A program made the translations under genes and the position numbers. Shown here piece after piece: positions 15,913-26,410 of a stretch of 64,000 bases of DNA. The notes under the pieces were generated by a model that saw only the letters and a list, made by a program, of their open reading frames with translations, had not been told where the DNA came from and searched no databases. Source of the DNA: Siphlonurus alternatus (lineage: Eukaryota > Arthropoda > Insecta > Ephemeroptera > Siphlonuridae); the NCBI GenBank assembly GCA_949825025.1, contig OX463788.1, positions 21,867,971-21,931,970 of the forward strand, read 5' to 3'. Each line of letters begins with the position of its first letter. Position 1 is the stretch's first letter.

Positions 15913-16253
15913 ACAAGGATACACCCCTAAGAACTTTCATCTTGCGGCGGGGGAAATATGGTGGCCACGGCCTGTTACGTGTCCCAGCATTTGCTAAGGG
16001 AACCGTGGAAAACCTCAGTCAGGACGGACACCTCTACTTTTTCTCAATGGACCAAAGCAATGTCCAAAGCCTGGGGAACCACACACAAGTGCATCACTTC
16101 ACTGGGTGGAAAGCGAAACGAATTTACCCCAGGGAGGGAGCAGCGTGATTTTTACTTGAAATGGTCACCCATCCAAGTACTAACCTTGCTTGACGTATTA
16201 GCTTGACTTTGGTCATCTAACGAGAACCGGTCAATGCACTGCGCCACGCTCGA
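15913..16253 (-). mobile_element. SINE with 5S-rRNA-derived head, copy B
   Basis: Reverse-strand copy. On the minus strand it starts GTCGAGCGTGGCGCAGTGCA, has the 5S-like GGTTAGTACTTGGATGGG block, then the shared body, and ends TCTTAGGGGTGTATCCTTG at 15913, next to an A/T-rich remnant of the tail. It is nearly full length. The apparent reading frames through it are conserved only because the SINE body is repeated. Confidence 0.82.
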
Positions 16254-16685
16254 CCCCTATTAGTTTGTCAAATAAATGGATGAAAATCTTATAAATTTGT
16301 GTTTGAGGAAATTTTAGTTCAAAATGTATTATTAAAATATTATGGCTGATATAATAAAATTATACGTAACATGCTGACATATATATAACCGTAAGCAATC
16401 ACTTTACTCTACTCAGCTTCTATAATTAGTATTGAATGTTTTTGTGTGTGTGTGTTTTTTTTACATCTGTTCATGTGATCTATAATCATAATTTATTTTA
16501 CTGATATTATATATTAATTGTTTAAAAAATGTTTGTAAATTAACCTTTCAATAATACAATTCAATATAAATTTTGTAAAAATTTCGTTCATATTAGAATT
16601 ATTATATTGTATTTCAATGTTGTTCAATAGTAAATCTGCATGATGCATGATGCACACATACGTGGTATGCATTGAATATATCAAT

Positions 16686-16805
<120 letters not shown>

Positions 16806-17188
16806 TGGATGTAATAATAACAATAATTGTTTAAACCGCCATCACCGCGGGATGAAATGTGGAAGCTGAAGTCGTAAGCCAGCACGGGGGATGTAAGGAT
16901 GTATTATCACGCATTGCAAAATGACACAGCAAAAGATGACACTCCCACCATGTTAAAAAATAAAAAGCAAGCGTAGAGCAACTAAATAAAAAGGAGAAAA
17001 CAAGCCAACATTTCAATTACACTCCCCTCATCACGAAGACAATAAAGTACGCACGCAGAATCAGTAGTAACAGTATACTACTTGAGTGATAAATCCGCTG
17101 AGTATATGAGTGCTCGATAAGCTTAGGTATATATTGAAAATCGAAAGAATAAAGGTGTTCAATATTAATTCCATTAATGGACAACATA

Positions 17189-17498
17189 TATGAATTTTTT
17201 TTATTGCAGTTCAAATTAATAGAGGGTACCAAATTATGCTACGCTGAATTTTTTCAGATTTTTTTGAAACCCAGAGCTATTTTTAAATAATTATTGAAAG
17301 TGCGGCCACGCCCCCTGGAGGCGTCAATAGGCGTCTCGGTCCTATCCTTTTTATTAAGGATTCAGAGGTGCCAACTTAACTTACAGAACTTTCAATAATT
17401 ATTTAAAAATAGTTCCGGGTCTCAAAAAAATCTGAAAAAAATCAGAGTAGCATAATTTGGTGCTCTCTATTCATTTCTGCAATAAATTTTTTTCATTT
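17189..17498. mobile_element. Palindromic MITE-like element
   Basis: The arms are imperfect inverted repeats centred near 17343. Left TTATTGCAG (17201-17209) pairs with right CTGCAATAA (17477-17485). Farther in, ACCAAATTATGCTAC, TTTTTTCAGATTTTTTTGA and ATTTTTAAATAATTATTGAA recur in inverted order. A half-copy of the inner arm may exist at about 25085-25130. Confidence 0.65.
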
Positions 17499-18910
17499 AT
17501 GTACGTTATCTATTGCATAAAAATTATTATGAATTCTGAAATAAATTGAATTCTCTGACTGAGATATTAATGATTTAATTATGGTTATTTATTATTCAGT
17601 GTAAAGAAACATTTTGTTTCACTAATGTTAGAGCTTAATATATACTTGTACTTCAACATACGACGTGAAATGTGATTCAGTAACAACGCCGTTATACTGT
17701 AACTGTTGACACGGGGGGAGTAGCATGCAGAGAAGAGGGAGGGAGAAAGGTGACTCGATCGGTGGTACCCCGTGCCTGTCGGTGCGCTTCCGCCCTGACA
17801 TGCCGTGCGCTACACTCTTCGTATATATTCGCTTCTTATACCGCAGCTCAAATTTATGAAAATATAATAATTCGTCGTTTAATAATAGCATTAAAGACTT
17901 CTAAAAATAAGTATGAATTTAAATTATTTTCACAAACCTTTTGTTTACTTTTTAATTCGATCACCAATGTAAACATATCTGTTCATATCTCATTTATCAA
18001 GCAAATGATCAAATACTTAAAAAAAATTAGTGTGAAATCACTGCAAGGTAATAATTGGGAATGTTACATTTTAGAAAGCAGAGTAATTATAATATTATTA
18101 TTTCAGATATACACAACTTATACTTCAACTTGAAGTAAATAACAACAATGAGATAGAGAGAGGGAGGGAAGGACAGCAATAAAATAAAATTCTTGATTCA
18201 GAATCAAGAATTTTTGATTCAGCTATGCCAATTTTTTTATGTACAGTGTATATAAATCTGATGACTTAAAATTATATTTGTAAATGTCATCAAAAAGTCA
18301 GTTAAGCTGACAGTCTGGAGTTGCTGTGGTATTATATTGATGGTTATTCCTGCAATTTATGATGCCTATATATCTACGGAAACATCTACTCAAACTTTAT
18401 TATTCTGGCTGTATTTTAATAGCCAGCAATTTATGTTCATTTCGTACTGTCTTTACATGCTTTTTTTCTTCTCCCATAATTTTTTTATTGTTTATTTTTT
18501 TAAAATTTTCACTGGGTTCATCTTGAGATGTGATCGATTCTGTAGCTCTTTTCGCTGTTGCTGAATGCCTGATCTGCGCTAGATGTCGTTTTGTAAAGTT
18601 GTAGTATGCAGAGATTTTATTTGTTATTTATGAAGACAATTTCAGATTTGCATAGGGGAATGTATAACATATATATCTCTGTGCGTTAAATTTTTAGTGT
18701 TTCAATAAAATAGAGCACTTGCTAGGAGGTTTATTATTAAAAGGAAAAAAAAGCTGAAAGAGGATCGAGTAATAAATATACTCGTACATAATATTCTCGA
18801 AACAACTAATATGTATAAAATTTAAAAAAAATATATCTTCTATGCTTTGATTACTTTTTTACTTTTTAGGAGAGTTCCAAAAATAAAGTTTAAAGCTCTT
18901 TCATGAACTA

Positions 18911-18946
<36 letters not shown>
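18911..18946. repeat. (AAT)n microsatellite, 5' flank of the R4/Dong-like LINE
   Basis: Twelve AAT units lie directly before LINE-coding sequence. The partner tract at 21525-21545 borders the other end. The arrangement fits insertion into a TAA repeat. Confidence 0.9.
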
Positions 18947-18947
<1 letters not shown>

Positions 18948-18991
18948 TCCTGCGAAGACAGCAAGAGAGTCTTTTTGCTTCTGATCAGAAG

Positions 18992-20452
18992 TTGTTTTAC
19001 CGGAAGTTGGAGGAAGAGGGCAAAGAGGAGCAGCCTCAGCAACCGCCGACAGCAGAGGTGATGGCAGAGTTTTGGTCATCTATTTGGTCTGAGCAGAAGC
19101 AACACTCTGAAGATGCATATTGGTTGCGTGAGGAAGAGGAGGTGTGCAGAGACATCCCGGAAATGCCGGCAGTAAGCATTACACTTGCTGATGTACAGTC
19201 TGCTGTTAAGAAGACACAGAACTGGAAGGCGCCGGGTGTGGATGGTATCCACAACTTCTGGTGGAAGTACTTCAAGAGTACTCACCAATCTCTTGCAATC
19301 AACTTTGATGCTGCCCTTAGAGATCCGTCAATCTTGCCAAAATTTTGTACTTTGGGAATAACTTACATGAAGCCAAAGTCAGGTGATTCATTGAATCCCA
19401 AAAACTACAGGCCAATTACATGTCTTCCCACACTGTACAAGATCTTTACTTCCATTCTGTCGATGAAGATATATGATCATCTTGTCACGAATGGACTTCT
19501 TGCTGAGGAGCAGAATGGTTGTCGGAAGGGAACCAGGGGATGTCGGGAGTTGTTGGTGGTCGACACTGTTGTGTCTCAGCAGGCTCGTAGAAAACATCGC
19601 AACATCTCAGTAGGCTGGGTTGACTACAAGAAAGCCTTTGACTCAGTGCCTCACTCCTGGCTCCTCTCTGTCCTTCACCTGTATAAGATCCACCCTTGCG
19701 TCGTTGAGCTTCTCACTTCTTGCATGAGCATGTGGAGGACTTGTCTTCATGTAAACCAAGGTGGGGTTCACTACAAGACTAGAGAAATGCAAATTTCAAG
19801 AGGTATTTTTCAAGGAGATAGTCTCAGCCCTTTGTGGTTTTGTCTTGCACTGAACCCGCTGAGCAGGATGCTCCGGACCTCTGGGTATGGTTACGTTCTA
19901 CAGAGGAATCCAGAAGTTCGCATTTCCCACCAGTTTTACATGGATGATCTAAAGTTGTATGCATCTGGTGAAGACCAGTTGCACAGCATGTTTGAACTTG
20001 TCAAAAGTTTTAGTGATGCAATTTGCATGGAGTTTGGTCTTGACAAGTGTGCTGTTGTGCATGTGAGAAAGGGGGAGGTTCAAGATCCACAAGAAGGCTT
20101 GCGACTCATGGGAGGCACCGTTATTCAAGACTTGGGTACCGAGGACAACTACAAGTACCTCGGTCTACAGCAGCTACTTGGCATCAAGGATGTAGATGCC
20201 AGGAAACAAGTTGAGAAGAAAGTGCTGTCTCGTGTCAACAAGGTTTGCAAGTCTTTCGTCAGTGCAAGAAACAAGATATCAGCAATTAATACTTGGGCTA
20301 TCCCTGTGGCAGCATATACCTTTGGAGTCGTCAGATGGTCGGAGACGTCGCTGCAAGCCTTTGACAGAAAGATGAGAACTACCCTCACAAAAAGCAAAGG
20401 ATACATCACCCGAGGAGCTCAGTTGAGAGACTGTACCTTTCGCGTCATGTAG
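18992..20452 (+). CDS. Reverse transcriptase part of R4-like LINE ORF
   Basis: The protein reads NWKAPGVDGIHNFWW at about residues 78-92, and DYKKAFDSVPHSWL at 211-224 holds the first catalytic Asp. GIFQGDSLSPLW at 271-282 and FYMDDLKLY at 315-323 hold the YxDD core. A thumb region follows. The frame opens without ATG (first codon TTG) and is also open upstream toward 18947, so this is an internal piece of a larger ORF. At 20402-20403 two extra bases (TA), or loss of one base, throw the frame; beyond it the homologous sequence continues in the next frame. The last 17 residues printed in this frame are therefore not native. Confidence 0.85.
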   Translation: MFYRKLEEEGKEEQPQQPPTAEVMAEFWSSIWSEQKQHSEDAYWLREEEEVCRDIPEMPAVSITLADVQSAVKKTQNWKAPGVDGIHNFWWKYFKSTHQSLAINFDAALRDPSILPKFCTLGITYMKPKSGDSLNPKNYRPITCLPTLYKIFTSILSMKIYDHLVTNGLLAEEQNGCRKGTRGCRELLVVDTVVSQQARRKHRNISVGWVDYKKAFDSVPHSWLLSVLHLYKIHPCVVELLTSCMSMWRTCLHVNQGGVHYKTREMQISRGIFQGDSLSPLWFCLALNPLSRMLRTSGYGYVLQRNPEVRISHQFYMDDLKLYASGEDQLHSMFELVKSFSDAICMEFGLDKCAVVHVRKGEVQDPQEGLRLMGGTVIQDLGTEDNYKYLGLQQLLGIKDVDARKQVEKKVLSRVNKVCKSFVSARNKISAINTWAIPVAAYTFGVVRWSETSLQAFDRKMRTTLTKSKGYITRGAQLRDCTFRVM

Positions 20453-21417
20453 GTGGAAGAGATTTGCTAAACATGGAGGTGATGTGTAATCAGCAGGAGC
20501 TGAAACTCCACCAGTACTTTGTGTCACGTGGTGTTGGATTGCATGCAGCTGTCTGCAATCAGGACCGTGGCTACACTCTGCTACATTTGAGTGAGCAAGA
20601 GTTTCAGTCTGCTATCAAGACACAGGCTGAAAGAATTCAGGAGTGGTCAACGAAAGCGTTGCATGGTCGGTATGCTGCAGCGTTGTCTTCGGATCAGGTG
20701 GACACCAAGAGTTCCACTGAGTGGCTGCGGACAAGTGGGCTATTTGCAGAGACGGAGGGCTTTGTCTGTGCCATACAGGATCAGGTCATCAGGACTAGGG
20801 CGTATGAGCGACACATCCTCAAAATCAACATCAGTGACCGATGTCGCCTTTGTAAGCAGGCTAACGAGTCTATTCAGCATGTCGCTGGGGGCTGTCCAGT
20901 GCTTGCTCCAAAAGAGTACTTAGAGCGCCACAATTCTGTTGCCAAAGTTGTACATCAAGCTTTGGCCAAGAAAGTTGGTCTCATTGAGACGGAGGTTCCG
21001 TACTATAAGTGCAAGCCGGAACAAGTTCTCCATAATCAGGATGCAAAAATCCTGTGGGATTCTGTCATCACCACAGATAGAGCTGTTGAAGCAAACAGAC
21101 CTGATCTTGTTCTCTTCGACAAGAAAGCTCGAACAGCGGTGATTGTCGACATTGCTGTCCCGCTGGACGAGAATCTTGTGACCACAGTTGCGGAGAAAAA
21201 GCGCAAGTACCAGCCACTTGCTGTTGAGCTCAAAGACATGTACCAGCTCCGTAGTGTTGATGTGGTTCCAGTTGTAATCTCTAGTAACGGTCTTGTGACC
21301 AAAGACTGGTCAGATGCCAGAGAGAAGTTGGCTCTCAAAGAATACCATGTGCGTGTCATGCAGAAGGCTGCTATTCTTGGCACGGCTAACATTGTGCGCA
21401 AGTTTTTGAGCTTGTAG
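20404..21417 (+). CDS. C-terminal zinc finger and restriction-like endonuclease of R4-like LINE
   Basis: Continuation of the LINE ORF after the frameshift. It opens at 20404 with HHPRSSVERLY and GGRDLLN, conserved thumb/linker motifs in R4-type proteins. A C-x2-C-x8-H-x4-C finger (CRLC...H...C) lies at 20848-20897. It is followed by the endonuclease core: RPDLVLFD then VIVDIAVPLDENL, the PD-(D/E)xK signature. The ORF ends at a TAG at 21415-21417. The first downstream ATG at 20473 is not a natural start. Confidence 0.83.
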   Translation, partial: HHPRSSVERLYLSRHVGGRDLLNMEVMCNQQELKLHQYFVSRGVGLHAAVCNQDRGYTLLHLSEQEFQSAIKTQAERIQEWSTKALHGRYAAALSSDQVDTKSSTEWLRTSGLFAETEGFVCAIQDQVIRTRAYERHILKINISDRCRLCKQANESIQHVAGGCPVLAPKEYLERHNSVAKVVHQALAKKVGLIETEVPYYKCKPEQVLHNQDAKILWDSVITTDRAVEANRPDLVLFDKKARTAVIVDIAVPLDENLVTTVAEKKRKYQPLAVELKDMYQLRSVDVVPVVISSNGLVTKDWSDAREKLALKEYHVRVMQKAAILGTANIVRKFLSL

Positions 21418-21524
21418 CACCCCTGCATGCTTACCCGCAATCCCCTCTCAATGTTTGGTACAGGCACTTACACCTTGGCTCAATTGAGCCCGGTGTTTGT
21501 GTTATAGTAAAGAAAGTAACAAGA

Positions 21525-21545
21525 AATAATAATAATAATAATAAT
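21525..21545. repeat. (AAT)n microsatellite between two LINE 3' ends
   Basis: Seven AAT units. They sit at the 3' end of the plus-strand R4-like element and at the 3' end of the minus-strand LINE fragment beginning at 21546. Confidence 0.85.
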
Positions 21546-22330
21546 TTATTTTCGAATAGCTGGTTGTACATTACACAACATGATTCACGTCCAGAAGAAA
21601 ATTAATAGATAAAAAGTACATGCAAAATTAACCATTTATAAATCTAAATACTAACAATAACAAGTTATAACATAACACAAATACAATCTATTCATTAAAA
21701 GTTAAATCAATAAGAAATTACTTATCAACATACATTTTCTGGCAATTTGTTTGAATCAAACTCTTTTATTGAATAATATTCCTTGCCAATAAGCACAGAT
21801 TTTAGTTTATTTTTAAAAAGAACATCGCTACCTATCTCTCTTAATGATTTTGGCAGGAAGTCATAAATTTTTGCAGTTTGGTACAAAGAACTTTTTTCAA
21901 GCAAAGCAGTACAGTGCTTTTCAACTGAAACTTTGCCTTTGTTCCGCGTGCAATATGAATGATTATCACTATTATGAACGTACAGGTCAGGATGTTTACG
22001 CTTATACATACAACAATTTAATATATAAATACCTGGCAAGGTTAAAATGTTAAGTCGCTTAAAGTGCGACACACATGTGTCTTTTTTTTTTTAAAATAAT
22101 ATTGTTCTCAAAGCACGTTTCTGTAAAATAAAAAGTCTGTTAAATTGTTCTGAATATCTACCCCAGAAAATAATACCGTAAGACAGATGAGGATAAACAA
22201 ATGCGTAGTATATAGATAGCAAAGACTGTTGCGATACATGATTTCTAATTGAGTAAAGAACAAAATTTGCCCAGTTAATTTTTTTACAGATTTCATTGAC
22301 GTGAAAATTCCAGTCTAATGATTCGTCTAA
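21546..22330 (-). pseudogene. Degenerate jockey/CR1-like LINE 3' fragment
   Basis: Minus-strand remnant of the C-terminal end of a reverse transcriptase. One frame at 22296-22108 carries a YYAFVYPHLSYGIIFWG-type motif typical of the RT thumb. After a frameshift near 22085-22110 the frame at 22072-21725 continues with KRLNILTLPGIYIL and HSYCTRNK, then a short tail. The 3' end runs into (ATT)n at 21545. 5' truncated near 22330. Non-functional. I cannot assign the clade more tightly. Confidence 0.7.
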
Positions 22331-23571
22331 TGATCAAGTATTGCTTTCTCTGGCCACGTTGTGTAAATAAATACAATTTAAAATAAATGTTTTAATGGTT
22401 GCATGAGCATCAGTAGATAACACTTAATCTTAAATAAATTGCTTGTGTAAGTTTAATACATCAGGTAAGGAACGAACGTTCAGATTCTCCGTAAGTAATA
22501 TATCACTAGAACACAGAATACAGGATATCTTCAATTACAATTGTAACGTGACCCTGCCATCAGGAGTGTATCGGAGGACAAGGAAAAACCTTGTGACATC
22601 AGATTACAGAAAAAAAAATATACTAGGATATTTTTTCTAACGATGTCAGACAATGGGTGTCCTAGACAATGGGTATCAAGTAAAACGTGAAATTGTACTA
22701 ATCAAAGTACTATTATTTATTGTCCCAGAGATGCAATATAAAATGAAGGTGAATGAAAGATAGAGCTTAAAATTTCTGTGCTATTAATTAAAATTAAAAT
22801 ATAACGAGAGGATCAAAAGATAATTATCAAACATATATAATGAGAAGTTCATTAAATGGTTTACTTAACTTTATAAAAGTAATGTTTTTTTAAGCAGCAT
22901 CTCCATCAAGTCTGTAACTGTAAACACATCAAATTCGAAGTGGTTATTTGGCGAGAAACTGTAATCAAAGGAAGCTAGCTGATATTTTATTTACAACCTT
23001 TTAATAAAGTTAGTTCTTTGAGGTCAAAGGCAGTCTTGTGATAACGAGATGGAGTGTAGGTCGGGTGGGCTTGCTTGTCTTCATTACCGGTAAGAAGAGC
23101 AGCTAGGGTGGGTGCCTTGCCGGCAGCGGACCGCAGACTCCACCACACTAGCCCGGTGGCGGTGATAGCACGGCAAATTATATCAACGGGATGCACACAT
23201 GTGTGATGTGAGGCCTGTTTGGCGTAGCCGCCGCCGCGCTGTTCATGCCACTGAACTTAATTCTCATCATGATCTCCAGCCATCCATTATAATAATCGTT
23301 TCGGCTTACTAATGGAAATTTTAATTAAACCATAATAATAATTATGATGAAATTTCATAACTTTTTCTTTTTTTTTTTTGTTTTACTCGCTTTAGCCTTG
23401 GGCACAATACAAACTGTCTCTCACTCTCTTGCTCTCAATTTATGAAAATTATGAACGAAAATTATTCTAAAGTTTATTTATTTTATTTAAACTTTCAGGT
23501 TGTTCGCAGTCATTTTTAGTGGAACAGCGTATATGCGCAGTACTAATACCAATGTCCCACTGTTGATGACC

Positions 23572-23671
23572 GAATTATTACGACGAAAACCTATATTTGT
23601 CATGTACAGTACATATATAGCTGCAGCTATGTACTGTACATGACAAATATAGGTTTTCGTCGTAATAATTC
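23572..23671. repeat. 100-bp hairpin with perfect 42-bp stem
   Basis: 23572-23613 is exactly complementary in reverse to 23630-23671. The loop at 23614-23629 contains the palindrome TAGCTGCAGCTA. Probably a very short MITE, or a hairpin capable of extrusion. Confidence 0.9.
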
Positions 23672-24103
23672 ACAAACAATGCATTCTTGAGAGACAAAAA
23701 GAAAGAAATCTTAGACAAACATAATTTCATAATGAAATTATAGTAAAATGCAAATACATTGTTTTTACTGCAGTCCCAGGAAATTTTTTGCTTACAAATG
23801 GTTGTAAAGGGTAATATTATTTATTATTAAAACTTATTTTAGCTACACATTTTTTTTTCTGTGTTTTTTAAGCAAAGAGGTAGGAGACGATACATTTTTA
23901 GCATAATTTTGATATTATTGTAATTATATATCATCTGCATCCATGACTGGTTTGTTTTTCCGCGTAGTTTGTTTTGACTTTAAGCCTGTTTTAACAGATT
24001 TGAATAAATATGCATTAAAAATAAAAAATGTTCTTACATAATTTGGTAATTTTATATATATATATAAAAAAGTATGATCTTTCTCATTGGAATCTGTTTG
24101 TAT

Positions 24104-24232
24104 GTACACTCCTTGCATCTGAAAACTTCCCTTCTGCAGCCTTGTTAATCACCGTACTCCATAAGTATAACACAGAGCAAGGTGATTAACAAGGCTGCAG
24201 AAGGGAACTTTTCAGAGGCGCGCGAGGAGTAC
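24104..24232. mobile_element. GTAC-ended MITE, copy 1
   Basis: Inverted repeat with outer ends GTACACTCC...GGAGTAC and inner arms CAGCCTTGTTAATCACC / GGTGATTAACAAGGCTG. The 50450-50577 copy shares the AAGGTGATTAACAAG core and TATAACACA/AATAACACA centre. Confidence 0.75.
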
Positions 24233-25686
24233 ATTATATAATATGGTATATACTGTAGTATAAAAAATATATCACTGTATTTTATATTAATATATAATAT
24301 CGACTGTTACATTATTATTTAATTAAGTTACTAAACAGAGCAATAAAAATTTCAAAGTGTGTCCTATAATTATGCGCGTCATGATGTGCGAGCGACAGAG
24401 TCCAGTGTCCCCCCTCCCCCACCCACTTCTGGAACTGCTGCAGCAATAATTGCTCACCAACACGAACATGATAATTAAAATATTCATCACGCTTTTGAAT
24501 ACAGGTATTTGAGCAAAACAATACAGAGAATTATATAATAAGCTCTCTTCGCTTTACTAATTAAATTCTATTTTATAAATTTATTTTACGTCATTTATCT
24601 TTCACACCAATGAATTTAGTCTGAACGTACATATAAATTCGCAGCGGCTTTTAAATTAATTCATTAAAAAAAAATGTTACATCATTGACAAAAATATTAT
24701 ATAACTGACATAACTGTGAATCATTACTATAATAATGTTTTAAAAAGTAAAAAAATAAAAGTGAAAGTATTTTCCAATGTTCGAAAAGGGCATTTATTAT
24801 GAATATCTATATATTCCATATAATCCTTATTATAGGATCTATAATAATAATAAAAATAAGGATTATATATTAATATTTTTGGTAGACGAAGATGGTAGCA
24901 GAATAACGGTGTGCAGAGTTCAGTAGACAAGTCATACGAAATCTATTAATGTTAGCAGCCTGATGAACATTTATCTATTCACTTCTAGCCTATTCTAACT
25001 ATGCATGGAACATTGGAGAATTTTTACTAATTAATATAGCATAAAATGTTTCATAATTTTGTAATTCATTTTTTTAAGCTTTTTTTAAGTTTGGGAACTA
25101 TTTTTTAATAATTATTGAAATAGTTTTCAGCAAGCATCACCATGTGTCATTCCTTCATAATTTGATAGGGATTTGACGCTGTTGACACCAAACACTTAAA
25201 TTTTAATAAATATTTTAAGTATATATAGTAATTACCGAATTCAAGAAATTGGAAGAAAATCGTAGAAGCTAGAAGAATCTTTTCTTATATGTATTCATTC
25301 ATACATTACAGTTTTTGGATATCAATGTTCCTTTCACATGTGCTGTACAGTATAACATATCTTAGTTTACATCCGACTCTATATGGCGCCTAGCTTCCAG
25401 ACAGACTGTCGCCAAAAGTGTCTCGATGGGATAAATACAAAAGATGGCCGCCGCGCGCAGTCGAATCTACAAGTAAACTAAAATCGAGCTAATTAAGATC
25501 TGTAATACTGTATACTGTCCATGGAAGTATGAATTGCTTTATATTTATATATTTTAAACTAATTTATAATTTATTTAGATTTCATGCATTTTATTATTAA
25601 TTATTAATACCTCATGAATCAGTTTGCCAAGTGCATGTACGTAGAACATGTATTATATATGTACAGGACTGAAAATTTTGCAAATC

Positions 25687-25692
25687 TATATT
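25687..25692. other. Target site duplication, left
   Basis: TATATT directly before the element terminus. An identical TATATT lies at 40725-40730. Six-base duplications are the rule for Polintons. Confidence 0.93.
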
Positions 25693-25750
25693 AGTAGTAA
25701 TCGAGGGGGAAAATATAAACTTCCCGCAAGAAGGGGACAGAGGTGATGAA

Positions 25751-25852
25751 AATAATTCTATCACATTTAACATGGGATTTTCCTATACTGAACTTAACAT
25801 AGGAAGTATAGGAACTAAGTATGATACCTATGTTAAATATGATAGAATTATG
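25751..25852. repeat. Subterminal hairpin of the Polinton
   Basis: AATAATTCTATCACATTTAA at 25751 pairs with the inverted TTAAATATGATAGAATTAT ending near 25852. Nested within it are TCCTATACT (25781-25789) and AGTATAGGA (25805-25813). The mirror copy is at 40565-40666. Confidence 0.8.
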
Positions 25853-25895
25853 GCATGTAATATACTTTTTTATAGTTTTACACACATGAAAGTTC

Positions 25896-25907
25896 TGCGC
25901 ATGCGCA
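25896..25907. promoter_or_regulatory. NRF-1-like palindrome
   Basis: TGCGCATGCGCA, a perfect match to the animal NRF-1 consensus. A second version, CGCATGCGCACTGAT, lies at 26185-26199 and shares a 15-base core with 25898-25912. Use by a host factor is inference. Confidence 0.55.
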
Positions 25908-25918
25908 CTGATATGTTT

Positions 25919-26151
25919 AACATAGTAAGTATACGTAAATACTATGTTAAAAATGTTAAATCGTATAATACATGTGTAACATAGGAAGTATACATAATTA
26001 TTATTTTACCAATATTAAATCATATAATCTATGTGTAACATAGGAAGTATACGTATTTACTATGTTACCAATGTTAAATCGTATAATACATGTGTACCAT
26101 AGGAAGTATACACAATTACTATGCTTCCAATGTTAAAACATATAATGTTTT
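25919..26151. repeat. 59-bp subterminal tandem repeats
   Basis: Four copies with period 59 bp, starting at 25919, 25978, 26037 and 26096. Each opens AACATAGGAAGTATAC or a close variant (ACCATAG in the last) and contains a near-palindromic AACATAG...CTATGTT block. Mirror copy at 40266-40498. Possibly binding sites for an element-encoded protein. Confidence 0.85.
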
Positions 26152-26300
26152 ATTATTATAATACATAAGCATACAAAAGCTTCACGCATGCGCACTGATC
26201 TATATTCAGCCCCTCCACTTTCTTTCCCCTTAAGTGATACCCCCTCTACACTTCTCCTTTTGAGTGTATCGAATTAATGCTGACATCGAAAATATAGGCC

Positions 26301-26308
26301 TATATAAG
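26301..26308 (+). promoter_or_regulatory. TATA box for the left-end gene cluster
   Basis: TATATAAG, about 100 bp before the ATG at 26411 and followed by a GC-rich GCGGGGCACGC. The mirror is at 40109-40116. It likely drives the 363-aa/ATPase/109-aa cluster. Confidence 0.55.
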
Positions 26309-26410
26309 CGGGGCACGCTCTTTCTCGGTCTGAATCTTCCTTGACACCAAATCAAGCGAATAATCAGAGATCAATTATTGATATCTAATATATATTGGAT
26401 ATATTTTACT

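Larger units (their letters stand above)
18947..21524 (+). mobile_element. R4/Dong-like non-LTR retrotransposon, 5'-truncated
   Basis: A LINE copy lying between two AAT tracts. It encodes a reverse transcriptase followed by a CCHC finger and a restriction-like endonuclease, the layout of the R2/R4/NeSL group. The N-terminal part is missing, since sequence joins the microsatellite with coding already open. About 820 codons remain, with one frameshift. Short 3' UTR 21418-21524. It inserted in intron 1, antisense to the host gene. TAA-repeat flanks match the known target preference of Dong in the R4 clade. Confidence 0.82.
22331..25686. other. Intron 1 segment between LINE fragment and Polinton
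   Basis: AT-rich. It contains a perfect long hairpin (23572-23671), a GTAC-ended MITE (24104-24232), and a GC-richer patch at 23040-23200 that I could not match to a protein. An imperfect inverted repeat lies at about 25359-25490 around an AAGATGGCCGCC stretch. Confidence 0.5.

Noticed and set aside
15942..16206. ORFs of 68 and 82 codons and the similar ones at 10617-10820 and 57501-57701
   Set aside because: They lie wholly within SINE copies; similarity among them is repeat homology.
25919..26151. CRISPR-like array
   Set aside because: Regular 59-bp units without distinct spacers, in a eukaryotic transposon end; plain tandem repeats.
26378..26410. Extended TTG start of the 363-aa protein
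   Set aside because: Non-ATG start. The first ATG at 26411 gives a sensible N-terminus, and the extra 11 residues come from AT-rich leader sequence.
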